Assembly: GCF_021462265.1 (NCBI RefSeq)
Contig: NZ_JAJONF010000014.1
Coordinates: 1-64,000, forward strand
DNA: 64,000 nucleotides
From: Streptomyces shenzhenensis
GTDB lineage: Bacteria; Actinomycetota; Actinomycetes; Streptomycetales; Streptomycetaceae
Reading direction: 5' to 3'
Positions 24,827-34,057 of this stretch are shown here, piece by piece (the first letter of the stretch is position 1; each line of letters starts with the position of its first letter). Both the position numbers and the translations under genes were made by a program. A model generated the notes under the pieces. That model was not told where the DNA came from. It saw only the letters and a program-made list of their open reading frames with translations, and did not search any database.

Positions 24827-26350
24827 TCAGCGCGGGCCCAGGGGGGCCTGGACCGTGACGAACGAGTGGGGCGGGAGGGTGAGCCGCAGTCCGCCGCCGG
24901 TCACGGACACGCCGTCGAACGCCCGGGGGGAGACGGCCGTCGGCGCCTCTGGGGTGTTGTGGTCCTGGAGCCTGTCGGCCGTGAGGATGCGGGCGGCCGG
25001 CTCACCGAGGGTGCCGCCCCGCAGGTCGAGGGCGACCTCGGCCGGTTCCTCGGCGTCCAGGTTGCTCAGCGAGATCAGGACGGTGCCGTCCTTGACACTG
25101 GCCGAGGCGGAGACCGTCTCCAGCTCCGCGTCCCCGACCCGGCGCCGGAGGTCGTCGCCGCGCAGGTGCACGGTGAGTGAGGCGGCGTCCTGGTGGCCCT
25201 TGTTCATCTCGAAGACGTGGTAGGTCGGGGTCAGGACCAGGGCGTCGCCGTCGGTGAGGAGCATGGCCTGGAGGACGTTGACGGTCTGGGCGATGTTGGC
25301 CATGTGCAGGCGGGCGGCGTGCTTGTGGAAGATGTCGAAGTGGGTGCTCGCGACGAGGGCGTCGCGCAGGGTGTTCTGCTGGAAGAGGAAGCCGGGGTCG
25401 GTGCCGGGTTCCACGTCCCACCAGGTGCCCCACTCGTCCAGGACCAGGCCGACGGTGCGCCCCGGGTCGTAGACGTCCATGACGGTGGAGTGGCCGGTGA
25501 GTATGCGGTCGATGCGGCGGGCCGACAGCATCGTGCGGTAGTGGTCGTCGGTGGTGAAGCCGGTGGCGCTGCCCTTGGCCTCCCAGGGGCCGGAGAGCGT
25601 GTAGTAGTGGACGGAGAGGCCCTGGAAGAAGGTCTTCGGGGCGGCCTCGCAGCCGAAGCAGCTGATCTGCTGCATCAGGGTCTCGGTCCACTTGTAGTCG
25701 GCGTCGGAGGCGCCCGAGGCGATCCGGTAGAGCTTGTTGTCGCCGTGGTCGCGGCAGTAGGTGGCGTACTGACGGGCCAGGTCGGCGGAGTACTCGGCGC
25801 GCATGTTGCCGCCGCAGCCCCAGGTCTCGTTGCCGATGCCCCAGTACGTCACCCGCCAGGGCTGCTCGCGGCCGTTGGCCTTGCGCAGCCGCACCATCGG
25901 GCTGTCGCCGTCCCGGGTGAGGTACTCCACCCACTCGCTCATCTCACGGACGGTGCCCGAGCCGACGTTGCCGCTGATGTAGGGCTCGGCGCCCAGGAGT
26001 TCGCACAGGGCCATGAACTCGTGGGTGCCGAAGTGGTTGTTCTCCTCGACGTTGCCCCAGTGCGTGTTGACCATCCGGGGGCGCTGGTCGCGCGGGCCGA
26101 TGCCGTCCCGCCAGTGGTACTCGTCGGCGAAGCAGCCGCCCGGCCAGCGCAGGTTGGGGATGTTCAGCGCGCGCAGGGCCGCCACCACGTCGAGGCGGAT
26201 GCCGCCCTCGTTCGGGACCGGGGAGTCCTCACCGACCCAGAAACCGCCGTAGACGCAGCGGCCGAGGTGCTCGGCGAAGTGGCCGTAGAGATGACGGCTG
26301 ATCATCGGGCCCTCGATGTCGAGGTTGATGATCGCGGTGGCGGTGGGCAC
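24827..26350 (-). CDS. GH51 alpha-L-arabinofuranosidase, intracellular
   Basis: A 507-residue cytoplasmic enzyme that releases arabinofuranose from arabino-oligosaccharides. The acid/base Glu lies in YWGIGNETWGCGGN and the nucleophile in GLVLDEWGTWWDVE. N-terminal SRHLYGHFAEHLGRCVYGG and NLRWPGGCFADEYHW are standard GH51 blocks. The frame extends to 26506, but the GTG at 26350 has GGAG seven bases upstream and gives the normal N-terminus. It is first in the operon with GH27 and LacI, behind a palindromic operator. Confidence 0.94.
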   Translation of the reverse strand: MPTATAIINLDIEGPMISRHLYGHFAEHLGRCVYGGFWVGEDSPVPNEGGIRLDVVAALRALNIPNLRWPGGCFADEYHWRDGIGPRDQRPRMVNTHWGNVEENNHFGTHEFMALCELLGAEPYISGNVGSGTVREMSEWVEYLTRDGDSPMVRLRKANGREQPWRVTYWGIGNETWGCGGNMRAEYSADLARQYATYCRDHGDNKLYRIASGASDADYKWTETLMQQISCFGCEAAPKTFFQGLSVHYYTLSGPWEAKGSATGFTTDDHYRTMLSARRIDRILTGHSTVMDVYDPGRTVGLVLDEWGTWWDVEPGTDPGFLFQQNTLRDALVASTHFDIFHKHAARLHMANIAQTVNVLQAMLLTDGDALVLTPTYHVFEMNKGHQDAASLTVHLRGDDLRRRVGDAELETVSASASVKDGTVLISLSNLDAEEPAEVALDLRGGTLGEPAARILTADRLQDHNTPEAPTAVSPRAFDGVSVTGGGLRLTLPPHSFVTVQAPLGPR

Positions 26351-26375
26351 GCGGGAGCTCCTGTCCGGAAGTGGT

Positions 26376-26400
26376 GTTCGAAATAGCGAACATCGTTCGC
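26376..26400. promoter_or_regulatory. operator-like inverted repeats before the GH51-GH27-LacI operon
   Basis: GCGAAC-ATC-GTTCGC is a perfect inverted repeat at 26386-26400. It overlaps GTTCG-AAATAG-CGAAC at 26376-26391, with a further GTTCG at 26403. CGAA/TTCG arms are typical of Streptomyces LacI boxes for hemicellulose genes. It lies 26 bp before the GH51 start, a repressor position, and the operon encodes its own LacI protein. Confidence 0.65.
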
Positions 26401-26485
26401 AAGTTCGGTCACGGCGGGGCATGTGGCTGCCGTTTGTATCGATAAAAAGCTGCCATCGGGCCGTGCTCGCGTCAAGAGCGCGGAC

Positions 26486-26519
26486 AGCCCGGTCCCCTGC
26501 GGGCACAGGGGACCGGGCT
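26486..26519 (-). terminator. intrinsic terminator of the GAPDH gene
   Basis: A perfect 14-bp stem (AGCCCGGTCCCCTG with its complement) and a six-base loop CGGGCA lie 19 bp beyond the GAPDH stop. It would also insulate the following GH51 operon from the strong upstream gene. Confidence 0.88.
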
Positions 26520-26538
26520 GCCTGGAGGCCGGGGGGTG

Positions 26539-27984
26539 TCAGACCGCCGTGGCCGGGTACGTCGGGTACTCGACGCCGGAGACGTACTGGACGACCCGGA
26601 CCACCTGGCAGGAGTAGCCGAACTCGTTGTCGTACCAGAGGTAGAGGATTGCGTTGTCGCCCTCCACCTTCAGCGCGCCGGCGTCGACGATCGACGCGTG
26701 GCGCGAGCCGATGAAGTCGCTGGAGACCGCGTCCGGGGCGGTGATGAAGTCGATCTGCCGCCGCAGCGGCGAGGTCAGCGACACCTCGCGGAGGTAGTCG
26801 AGGACCTCCTCGCGGGAGGCCTCGCGGGCCAGCTGGAGGTTGAGGATCGCGATCGACACGTCCGGCACCGGAACCCGGATCGAACTGCCGGTGATCCGGG
26901 CCTTCAGGTCCGGCAGCGCCTTCGCCACGGCGGAGGCGGCGCCCGTCTCGGTGATGACCATGTTGAGCGGCGCGGACCGGCCCCGGCGCTCGGACTTGTG
27001 GTAGTTGTCCAGCAGGTTCTGGTCGTTGGTGAACGAGTGCACGGTCTCCACGTGCCCGCGCAGCACCCCGTACTCGTCGGCCATCGCCTTCAGCGGCGGC
27101 ACGATCGCGTTGGTGGTGCAGGATGCGCAGGACAGGATCTGCTCGTCCGGCTTGACGGTGTCGTGGTTGACGCCGTGCACGATGTTCGGGACGTCACCCT
27201 TGCCCGGCGCGGTCAGGACGACCTTCTCGATACCGGGGCGCAGGTGCTTCGACAGGCCCTCGCGGTCCCGCCACTTGCCCGTGTTGTCGATGAGGATGGC
27301 GTTGCGGATGCCGTACTCCGTGTAGTCCACGGCGCTCGGGTCGTCGGCGTAGATCACCTTGATCTCGTTGCCGTTGGCGAGGATCGTGCTGGTCTCCTCG
27401 TCCACGGTGATCGTGCCCTGGAACTGGCCGTGGATGGAGTCGCGGCGCAGCAGCGAGGCGCGCTTGACGATGTCCTCGCCGCCCGCGCCCCGCACCACGA
27501 TGGCCCGCAGCCGCAGACCGTTGCCCGAGCCGGCCTTCTCGATGAGCAGCCGGGCGACCAGGCGGCCGATGCGGCCGAAGCCGTACAGGACGACGTCCCG
27601 CGGCTCCCGGCGGTCGATCTTGTTGGCGCCGGTGGCCCCGGCGACCGCCTCCGCGGTGAACGCCGTCACGCTCAGGCCCCGGTCGTCGGCCTTGTAGGTC
27701 GCGGCGAGCATGCCGATGTCGATCTGGGAGGGACCGAGGTCGAGCGTGGTGAGCGCCTGCAGGAACGGCATCGTCTCGGTGACCGACAGCTCGGCACCGT
27801 CGATCTGGCGGGCGAAGCGGTGCGTCTTGAGGATGCTGACCACCGACTTGTTCACCAGGGAGCGGCTGTGGAGGAGGACCGTCACGTCCCGCTCCCGGTG
27901 CAGCTTCCCGATGAGCGGGATCATCGACTCAGCGATCTCCTCACGGTTCTTCCAGTTGATGAACGAGTCGTCGTTGGCAGTCAC
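26539..27984 (-). CDS. gap: glyceraldehyde-3-phosphate dehydrogenase, long form
   Basis: A 481-residue NAD(P)-dependent enzyme converting glyceraldehyde-3-phosphate to 1,3-bisphosphoglycerate. About 127 N-terminal residues precede the Rossmann motif VVLYGFGRIGRLVARLLI. The catalytic Cys289 lies in ILSCASCTTNAIVPPL, and YLWYDNEFGYSCQVVRVV closes the fold. The long N-terminal extension marks the type-II actinobacterial paralogue and not the 335-residue glycolytic one; such forms are also found in some proteobacteria. GTG start at 27984 with only a weak AGG upstream. Confidence 0.93.
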   Translation of the reverse strand: MTANDDSFINWKNREEIAESMIPLIGKLHRERDVTVLLHSRSLVNKSVVSILKTHRFARQIDGAELSVTETMPFLQALTTLDLGPSQIDIGMLAATYKADDRGLSVTAFTAEAVAGATGANKIDRREPRDVVLYGFGRIGRLVARLLIEKAGSGNGLRLRAIVVRGAGGEDIVKRASLLRRDSIHGQFQGTITVDEETSTILANGNEIKVIYADDPSAVDYTEYGIRNAILIDNTGKWRDREGLSKHLRPGIEKVVLTAPGKGDVPNIVHGVNHDTVKPDEQILSCASCTTNAIVPPLKAMADEYGVLRGHVETVHSFTNDQNLLDNYHKSERRGRSAPLNMVITETGAASAVAKALPDLKARITGSSIRVPVPDVSIAILNLQLAREASREEVLDYLREVSLTSPLRRQIDFITAPDAVSSDFIGSRHASIVDAGALKVEGDNAILYLWYDNEFGYSCQVVRVVQYVSGVEYPTYPATAV

Positions 27985-28600
27985 AGACCTGAATCTCTCG
28001 ATCGAGCTGAGTGGCGCTCATATGGTAAACCGGCAGGTGAATGATCGATCAAGGGGGTCAGGGTGTGATGCGGGTCGCGAAGTTCTGAACCGGGGGAGAG
28101 GACTGTGAGAACCCTCCGTGTCGTGGCGCGCCGCCGCGGGTCACTGCCGAAGGGCGGAGCGTGAGCACCTGCACCGCGCCCTCCGGGGGCGCCGGCCGCG
28201 GTGGGCCGGCTGCCTGGCAGCGCCGGCCGGGCTGTCCCGCCGGGCGGCTTCGCGATCGCGGCAGTCGCCCCGGCCGCGGGCACGCACGAGGCGATACGCC
28301 GCGGCCGCGGCCCGCCCGCCCTGTGGCCGGGTGCCCGCTCGGCCGGTCCGGCCGCGTCCTGCGGGCGGGGCGGCCCACCGGCAATCCGGTGCACGGCCAC
28401 TTCGAGGCGCGGCGCGCCGGGAACTCCCGCAATGCCGTGCGGCTCGACGGCGATCCTGTGACCCGCTCCCAAGTCGGCGTAGCGGCCGAGCAGTCGAGCG
28501 AGCCCTGCTCTGGGCGTCCGGGCGGCCGACGCCCTCGGCATCGCTTCGGCTTCGGCGCGGGCCCGGCGCGGCGACGCCCGGTCCGGCCGGTGGCCGGGGC
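27985..28600. other. 616-bp stretch without a supported gene
   Basis: The first about 100 bp upstream of the GAPDH gene should hold its promoter. The remainder (28110-28600) is extremely GC-rich and open in several frames on both strands, but none has a convincing ribosome site or recognisable family. It may be decayed coding DNA. Confidence 0.4.
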
Positions 28601-28789
28601 TCACACGAGCGCCACCACCAGCGCGACCGCGACGGTGAGCGCGGAGAGCCCGACCATCGCGGTCCGCCACGCGAAGCACGGCGGCGGACCCGGCGGAGCC
28701 GGACCGGGGTCGTGTTCACCCAGGTGGGGGCTGTCCAGCCAGTAGGCGTCGGACAGCTGGGCGAAGGAAGAGGTGTCGCTGAGGCCCAT
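28601..28789 (-). CDS. small C-tail-anchored membrane protein
   Basis: The 62-residue product begins MGLSDTSSFAQLSDAYWLDS, has a Pro/Gly-rich middle and ends with one transmembrane helix, MVGLSALTVAVALVVALV, right at the C-terminus. GGAAC lies upstream of the ATG at 28789. It has no family I recognise. The single-helix tail and strong codon bias favour a real gene; the role is unknown. Confidence 0.55.
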   Translation of the reverse strand: MGLSDTSSFAQLSDAYWLDSPHLGEHDPGPAPPGPPPCFAWRTAMVGLSALTVAVALVVALV

Positions 28790-28839
28790 GCCTGTTCCAA
28801 CGCCCCTGACGCGCACGGGAGTCGGTGTGACGGGCCTCG

Positions 28840-29349
28840 TCACACCATCGGGGCAACCCGGTTCGCTGGGGGCGGGGGACGGCGCGCGCCAGGACCCGGC
28901 CGGCCCACGCCCTTCTGCGACCAGGTGCCCCCGGTCAGGACGGCGCCTGCGAGGCGCGTGCCCTGGTTGTGGACGTTGGCGTCCTCGGTCCACACCGCGG
29001 CGACCGTCCCGTCGGTCCGTGCCGTCAGTCGTGCCCCGACGGCGTACCCGGTGTCGAGGGCGACCGGTGCGCTCCAGATGCCGGTGCCCGGTGCGCGTGT
29101 GGCGGCGTACAGGACATTCATGCTTCCCGAGATCCAGGCGGCGACCGCGGTGCCGTCGGCCCTGACGGCGACGTCCTGCACCTTGCCGTGGTCGCTGCTC
29201 AGCGTGGTGGGCGCGGTCCACGGCGGGACCGTGTCCAGGTCGGCGGCCGAGGCCGTCGGCAGCCCTGTGCCCCCGAGGGCCGGCGAGACGGCGGCCAGTG
29301 CGGTGGCCGTGGCGCGCAGGCGTCCCGACGGCATGGCTGATCTGCCCAT
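28840..29349 (-). pseudogene. truncated secreted repeat/beta-propeller-like protein
   Basis: From the ATG at 29349 (GGGAGG upstream) the frame reads a signal peptide (RLRATATALAAVSPALGG) and then propeller-type units such as VQDVAVRADGTAVAAWISGS and GARLTARTDGTVAAVWTEDA. These match multi-repeat secreted proteins of streptomycetes that are normally several hundred residues long. After TWSQKG the frame turns into Pro/Arg-rich nonsense and stops at residue 169. A frameshift or deletion has probably removed most of the repeats. Confidence 0.55.
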
Positions 29350-29565
29350 GTGTGTGTTTCCTCCCGTGGGAGGCCTTGCTTCCCGGTGCGCAGCCTGGGC
29401 GGCAAGTGAGCGAAAAGCGACGGCAGTTGATCGCATGGTGGGCATGCGTGAGCGGGTGACGCCAGGGGCGCGTGGCCGTCGGCGATTCACTGCCGGAATT
29501 ACGAGACATAAGAGTAAATTCCTGACCACTGCTTGGAGAGGTGTCACCGGCGGACGGGGCAAGGG

Positions 29566-29739
29566 ATGAGCACGGACGGCGGCGCCGAGGGCACCGGCCA
29601 CCGGTCCTTCGTCGACCTGCTGTGGGGGTCCGACCGGCCGCCGCGCGCCGTCGACGCGGGCGACGCCCCGCTGCCCCGGTGCGAGCCGCCGTCCCCGCCC
29701 GGCCGCCGGGCCGGTGACGACGCGCTGCTCCACCCCTGA
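29566..29739 (+). CDS. possible small protein, unknown
   Basis: A 57-residue frame starts at ATG with GGGGCAAGGG upstream and contains HRSFVDLLWGSDRPPRAVDA. It is rich in Pro, Gly and Asp with no membrane segment. It ends 80 bp before the acetyltransferase gene on the same strand. Only the ribosome site and codon bias support it. Confidence 0.35.
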   Translation: MSTDGGAEGTGHRSFVDLLWGSDRPPRAVDAGDAPLPRCEPPSPPGRRAGDDALLHP

Positions 29740-29818
29740 GAGCCCCGCCGGGCACCGCCTCCCACACCCGCCGCCTCCCCGATCCCCGCCGCACCGCTCG
29801 GAAGGACACCCCCCGTCG

Positions 29819-30808
29819 ATGATCGATCCCACGACTCTCCCGACGACGACCCGGGCCGGGATCCGCAGGTTTCGCGCGGGTGACGGACCGCAGGTCGTGG
29901 CGGCGTGGCGGCGAAGCGTGCCGGCCGACCCCATCACCCCCGACCGCTTCCGCACCCTGGTGCTGCTCGACCCGAACTTCGACCCGGAGGGACTGCGGGT
30001 CGCCGTGGACGGCGACCGGGTCGTCGGCGCCGCCTACGCGGTGCGCCGGCTGACCCCGATGGCCGGCACCGACCTGGAACCGGAGCAGGGCTGGATCCCG
30101 TTCTTCTTCGTCCACCCGGACGCCCGCGGGCGCGGCCTGGGCCGCCGGCTGCTGACCGAGGCCCTCGACTGGCTGCACGGCCACGGCCGTACCCGGGTGG
30201 ACTTCTCCTCCTACACACCGAACTACGTCTTCCCCGGCCTGGACGCCGAGGCCTACCCGCAGGCCGCGGGCCTTCTCGACGCCCTCGGTTTCCGCACCCT
30301 GTACGAGGCCGCGGCGATGGACCGCGTCCTGGTCGGCTACCGCCTCCCGGACGACATCGCCCTCCGGGTGGACCGGCTCACCGGACGGGGCTACCGGTTC
30401 GGCACCCCGGCCGACGACGATCTGGTGGACCTGTTCGCGCTCGCCGGGGGCCACTTCGGGCCCGACTGGGCCTGCACGATCCGGGCGTGTCTGACCGCGG
30501 GCACACCGCTCGACCGGATCGTCGTGGCCCGCGACCCTGGGGGCCGCATGGTCGGCTGGGCGATGCACGGCGCGTTCGACTCGGTGGACGAGCGGTTCGG
30601 CCCGATCGGCGTCCTGGAGGAGATGCGCGGCACCGGCCTCGGCGAAGTCCTGCTGCACCTCGTCCTGGAGCGGATGCGGGCGCTGCGGGCGCACTCCGCG
30701 TGGTTCCTGTGGACCGGCGCGCAGTCCCCGGCGGGCCACCTCTACCGCAAGAGCGGCTTCACCACGACCAGGGTGTTCCGGGTGCTGCGCCGGGAGGCCG
30801 CCCGGTGA
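29819..30808 (+). CDS. double-domain GNAT acetyltransferase coupled to a sugar importer
   Basis: A 329-residue protein with two GNAT domains. The N-terminal one is complete (WIPFFFVHPDARGRGLGRRL, the acetyl-CoA loop); the C-terminal one, about 180-329, has VLEEMRGTGLGEVLLHLVL and SPAGHLYRKSGF. The ATG at 29819 follows GGAAGGACACC. Its stop overlaps the GTG of the solute-binding protein gene (GTGA), so it is the first gene of a tightly coupled four-gene operon. Acetylation of an imported amino sugar or a related amine is a reasonable inference. Confidence 0.85.
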   Translation: MIDPTTLPTTTRAGIRRFRAGDGPQVVAAWRRSVPADPITPDRFRTLVLLDPNFDPEGLRVAVDGDRVVGAAYAVRRLTPMAGTDLEPEQGWIPFFFVHPDARGRGLGRRLLTEALDWLHGHGRTRVDFSSYTPNYVFPGLDAEAYPQAAGLLDALGFRTLYEAAAMDRVLVGYRLPDDIALRVDRLTGRGYRFGTPADDDLVDLFALAGGHFGPDWACTIRACLTAGTPLDRIVVARDPGGRMVGWAMHGAFDSVDERFGPIGVLEEMRGTGLGEVLLHLVLERMRALRAHSAWFLWTGAQSPAGHLYRKSGFTTTRVFRVLRREAAR

Positions 30809-32106
30809 CACCGTCACTGAGCCGGCGTCACTTCGCGCTCGGGCTCTCCTCGGCGCTGCTCACCGCCGGCTGCGCCGCCCCGCACCGAGGCACCGGACGG
30901 CCCGGCGACCCGATCGTGCTCACCCTGCTCTCCCACTACGCGAGCGGCGAGCTCAAGAAGGCTCTCCAGGGGCCGGTGGACGAGTGGAACGCCCTGCACG
31001 ACCGGGTCAAGGTACGGACGAAGGCCGTCGAGTTCACCGACCTGCTGACCACCTTCATGGTCCGGCAGGCCGCGGGCCAGGGCACGGACATCCTGCACCC
31101 GTACTGCCTGTGGAACGGCCAGTTGGTGCGGGCCGGAGTGCTGCGGCCGGCGCCGCCCGAGCACGCCGAGGAGATCAGCCGCGGTTACGGCGCCGCCGCC
31201 GTCGGCGCCGCCTCGGTCGCGGGCAGGGTCTACGGCTACCCCACCGAGATGCAGACGTACGCCCTCTACTACAACAGGCGGCTGCTGCGCGACGCAGGCG
31301 TCGACGGCCCGCCGCGCACGTGGCCGGAGCTGGAGGAGGCCGCGTACCGCACCGCCCGCCGGGACCGGTACGGCAACACTCTGGTCCAGGGGTTCGGCCT
31401 GTCGGCCTTCGACGACTCCACGACCGTCGGCCAGACCCTCGCCCTGCTCAACGCCGCCGGCGGGCGGTTCGTCTCGGTGGACGGCAGGCGCACCGCCATC
31501 GACTCGCCGGCCGGCCGCGCCGTGTTCGACCTCGAACGCCGCCTCGTCGACAAGGGCGCCAGCGCCCCCGGCGTCAACGTCTACCAGGCCTTCGCCTCCG
31601 GGCAGGTGGCCATGGTGATCAGCGCCGGCTGGTGGACCGCGAACCTGAAGGCGCTGATGGGCACGGCCTACCGGGACGTCGGCGTCGCTCCGGTGCCCCT
31701 CCCCGAGGCGGACGGCAGGCGCGCCACGCTCTCCACCGGCTTCCTGCTCGGCGTCAACACCGCCAGCGAACACCCGCGCGAGGCCTGGGAGTTCCTGCGC
31801 TGGCTCAACGCCGAGAAGGTGCGCGGCACGAGCCGGATGAGCGCCCTGCAGACGTCGGTCGGCTCCCTCACCGGCCGCGCCGACGACATGCGCACGCTCC
31901 TCGGCGCGGGCGGCGACCCCAACCTGCGCCCGTTCCTGGACGCGCTGGCGTACGCCGTACCCGAACCGAACGTGCCGGGCGCACAGCAGGCCAAGTCGCT
32001 GCTGCGCAAGAACATCGAGGCCCTGTGGACCGGACAGCAGACGGTCGACGAAGCCCTGCGGTCCACCCGCCGCCAGGTCGATCAGGAGATGTCACGGTCA
32101 TGGTGA
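30805..32106 (+). CDS. sugar ABC transporter solute-binding lipoprotein
   Basis: The product has 433 residues. A Tat/lipoprotein signal (SLSRRHFALGLSSALL) ends in the lipobox TAGC, so the mature protein is lipid-anchored outside the cell. The body is a family 1 extracellular sugar-binding protein (GQGTDILHPYCLWNGQLVRA; YGYPTEMQTYALYYNRRLL; ASGQVAMVISAGWW). The GTG start overlaps the acetyltransferase stop. The ligand is unknown; carbohydrate uptake-1 systems carry oligosaccharides. Confidence 0.93.
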   Translation: MTPSLSRRHFALGLSSALLTAGCAAPHRGTGRPGDPIVLTLLSHYASGELKKALQGPVDEWNALHDRVKVRTKAVEFTDLLTTFMVRQAAGQGTDILHPYCLWNGQLVRAGVLRPAPPEHAEEISRGYGAAAVGAASVAGRVYGYPTEMQTYALYYNRRLLRDAGVDGPPRTWPELEEAAYRTARRDRYGNTLVQGFGLSAFDDSTTVGQTLALLNAAGGRFVSVDGRRTAIDSPAGRAVFDLERRLVDKGASAPGVNVYQAFASGQVAMVISAGWWTANLKALMGTAYRDVGVAPVPLPEADGRRATLSTGFLLGVNTASEHPREAWEFLRWLNAEKVRGTSRMSALQTSVGSLTGRADDMRTLLGAGGDPNLRPFLDALAYAVPEPNVPGAQQAKSLLRKNIEALWTGQQTVDEALRSTRRQVDQEMSRSW

Positions 32107-33062
32107 ACGCCACCCTTGCGCCGGAGCCGGCCGAACGAGCGGCGCGCGACGGCTGCGCCGCTCCCCAAGTCCGCGTCCGCGCCCGCCGCCGGCGCCGCCA
32201 GGCACTCGTCGCCTACCTCTTCCTGGCGCCCACGCTGCTGTTCTACGCCGTCTTCCTCGCCCTGCCGCTCGGCTTCGCGGTACTGCTGTCGACGTCCCGC
32301 TGGGCCGGGTTCGACCTCGGCGACATCGACCCCGTCGGCCTGGACAACTTCGCCGGCCTGTTCGCCGCCGGCTCGGGGTTCCTGACGCCGGTCCTCACCA
32401 ACACGCTGCTCTTCGCCCTGGGCACCGTGGCGCTCGCGCTCGCCGGATCGGTGCTCGTCGCCACCTGCATCGACAAGCTGCGGTTCCAGGGCCTGTGGCG
32501 CACCCTGTACTTCCTGCCGATCGTCACGACCGTCGTCGCCGTCGGCAACGTCTGGAAGTACATGTACCAGCCGGGCGGCCTCGTCAACGGCGTCCTCAAC
32601 GCCGCCGGGCTCGGTTCGGTGGCGTTCCTCCAGGACCCGGACACCGCGCTGCCCGCGGTGGTGGTCGTCCAGGCCTGGGCCTCCGTCGGCTCGGCGATCC
32701 TCGTCCTGACCGCCGGGCTGAAGTCCATCCCCGGGTCGTACTACGAGGCCGCCGCGCTCGACGGCGCCGGGTCCGCGACCGTCTTCTGGCGGATCACGCT
32801 GCCGCTGCTGCGGCCGTCCCTGCTGTTCGTGTGCGTCACCCAGTTCCTCACCGGTCTGCAGTCCTTCGCCCTGATCATCGTGATGACCAAGGGCGGACCC
32901 GGCGACGCGACGGACGTGGCCGCCCTCGAGATGTACCGGCAGGCCTTCTCCTACGGCGACTGGGGCACCGCGAGCGCGGCCGCCTTCGTGCTGTTCGCGG
33001 TGGTCCTCGCGGTCACGCTGGCGCAGTTGTGGCTCTTCAGACGCAAGGGGGAGGACGCGTGA
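32100..33062 (+). CDS. sugar ABC transporter permease (MalF-type)
   Basis: A 320-residue inner-membrane permease. Six transmembrane helices begin with VAYLFLAPTLLFYAVFLALP. The EAA loop for ATPase contact is YYEAAALDGAGSATVFWRIT. The ATG at 32100 or the adjacent GTG at 32103 overlaps the end of the binding-protein gene; AGGAG lies upstream. It pairs with the next permease. Confidence 0.93.
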   Translation: MVNATLAPEPAERAARDGCAAPQVRVRARRRRRQALVAYLFLAPTLLFYAVFLALPLGFAVLLSTSRWAGFDLGDIDPVGLDNFAGLFAAGSGFLTPVLTNTLLFALGTVALALAGSVLVATCIDKLRFQGLWRTLYFLPIVTTVVAVGNVWKYMYQPGGLVNGVLNAAGLGSVAFLQDPDTALPAVVVVQAWASVGSAILVLTAGLKSIPGSYYEAAALDGAGSATVFWRITLPLLRPSLLFVCVTQFLTGLQSFALIIVMTKGGPGDATDVAALEMYRQAFSYGDWGTASAAAFVLFAVVLAVTLAQLWLFRRKGEDA

Positions 33063-33928
33063 TCCGCCGCCGTTTCCCGTGGCTGTCGTATCTGCTGGTC
33101 GGCACCGGCGCGGTGCTCACCGTGGTGCCGTTCGCCGACATGCTGATGACGTCCTTCAAGGGGCCGGACGAGGCCGGCACGCTGCCCTACCGGTTCCTGC
33201 CCAGGGCCTTCGACCTGTCCAACTACCGGGCGGCGATCCACCAGCTCGATCTGCCGGTGCTCTTCCGCAACAGCGTCCTCGCCACGGGCATGATCACCGG
33301 TTCGGTGCTGCTCACGTCGTCGCTCGCGGGCTACGCGCTCGCCAAACTCCGGTTCCCCGGCCGGGACCTCGTCTTCCGGCTCGTGCTGTCGACGATGATG
33401 TTCCCGCCGTTCCTCTTCTTCATCCCGCACTTCCTGATCCTGGTGCACTGGCCGCTGGCGGGCGGCAACGACCTGCTCGGGCGCGGCGGGGCGGGACTGA
33501 CCGTGAGCATCCTGGCGCTCGCCGTGCCGTTCCTCGTCAGCAGCTTCGGGATCTTCCTGACCCGCCAGTTCATGGTCTCGATCCCGGACGAGGTCCTGGA
33601 GGCCGCGCGCATCGACGGCTGCGGCGAGTTCGCCGTGTGGTGGCGGATCGTCGTCCCGCAGACCAAGCCGGTCCTGGTCACCCTCGGCCTGCTCACCTTC
33701 GTCGACGCCTGGAACGAGTACATCTGGGCCCTGCTCGTCTCGACCGCCAACCCGGCCGTGATGACCCTGCCCGTCGGCATCCAGTTCCTGCAGGACTACG
33801 TCGACCCGACCCGGACGCTGCCCATCGTCATGGCCGGCCTGGTGCTGAGCGTCCTGCCGGTGCTGGTTCTCTTCCTGCTGCTGCAGAAGCACTACATCAG
33901 GGGCGTGCTGCTCAGCGGCCTCAAGTGA
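33059..33928 (+). CDS. sugar ABC transporter permease (MalG-type)
   Basis: A 289-residue permease with about six transmembrane helices (WLSYLLVGTGAVLTVVPFAD at the start) and the EAA loop EVLEAARIDGCGEFAVWWRI. The GTG at 33059 overlaps the previous stop by four bases (GTGA). No ATPase gene follows, which is typical of Streptomyces CUT1 systems energised by the shared ATPase MsiK. Two hairpins close the operon. Confidence 0.93.
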   Translation: MIRRRFPWLSYLLVGTGAVLTVVPFADMLMTSFKGPDEAGTLPYRFLPRAFDLSNYRAAIHQLDLPVLFRNSVLATGMITGSVLLTSSLAGYALAKLRFPGRDLVFRLVLSTMMFPPFLFFIPHFLILVHWPLAGGNDLLGRGGAGLTVSILALAVPFLVSSFGIFLTRQFMVSIPDEVLEAARIDGCGEFAVWWRIVVPQTKPVLVTLGLLTFVDAWNEYIWALLVSTANPAVMTLPVGIQFLQDYVDPTRTLPIVMAGLVLSVLPVLVLFLLLQKHYIRGVLLSGLK

Positions 33929-34021
33929 GGGACGGCACCCGTCGTCCGGCAGGGTCCGGGCCCCGGTGCGCGCGCCGACGGCGGGCAGGGCCGTGAGGAG
34001 GGTGCATACCGGTCCCGCCGG

Positions 34022-34050
34022 GCGCGCGGCGCCGGGCCGGCGCCGCGCGC
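34022..34050. terminator. bidirectional palindromic hairpin after the sugar importer operon
   Basis: GCGCGCGGCGCCGG is followed after one base by its exact complement, giving a 14-bp stem with almost no spacer. In RNA the inner pairs would open to form a loop. It lies between convergent genes. Confidence 0.6.
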
Positions 34051-34057
34051 GCAGGCG

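Noticed and set aside
29905..30804. Upstream extension of the solute-binding protein frame through the acetyltransferase gene
   Set aside because: The extension is a shadow of the acetyltransferase; the lipoprotein signal fixes the start at 30805.
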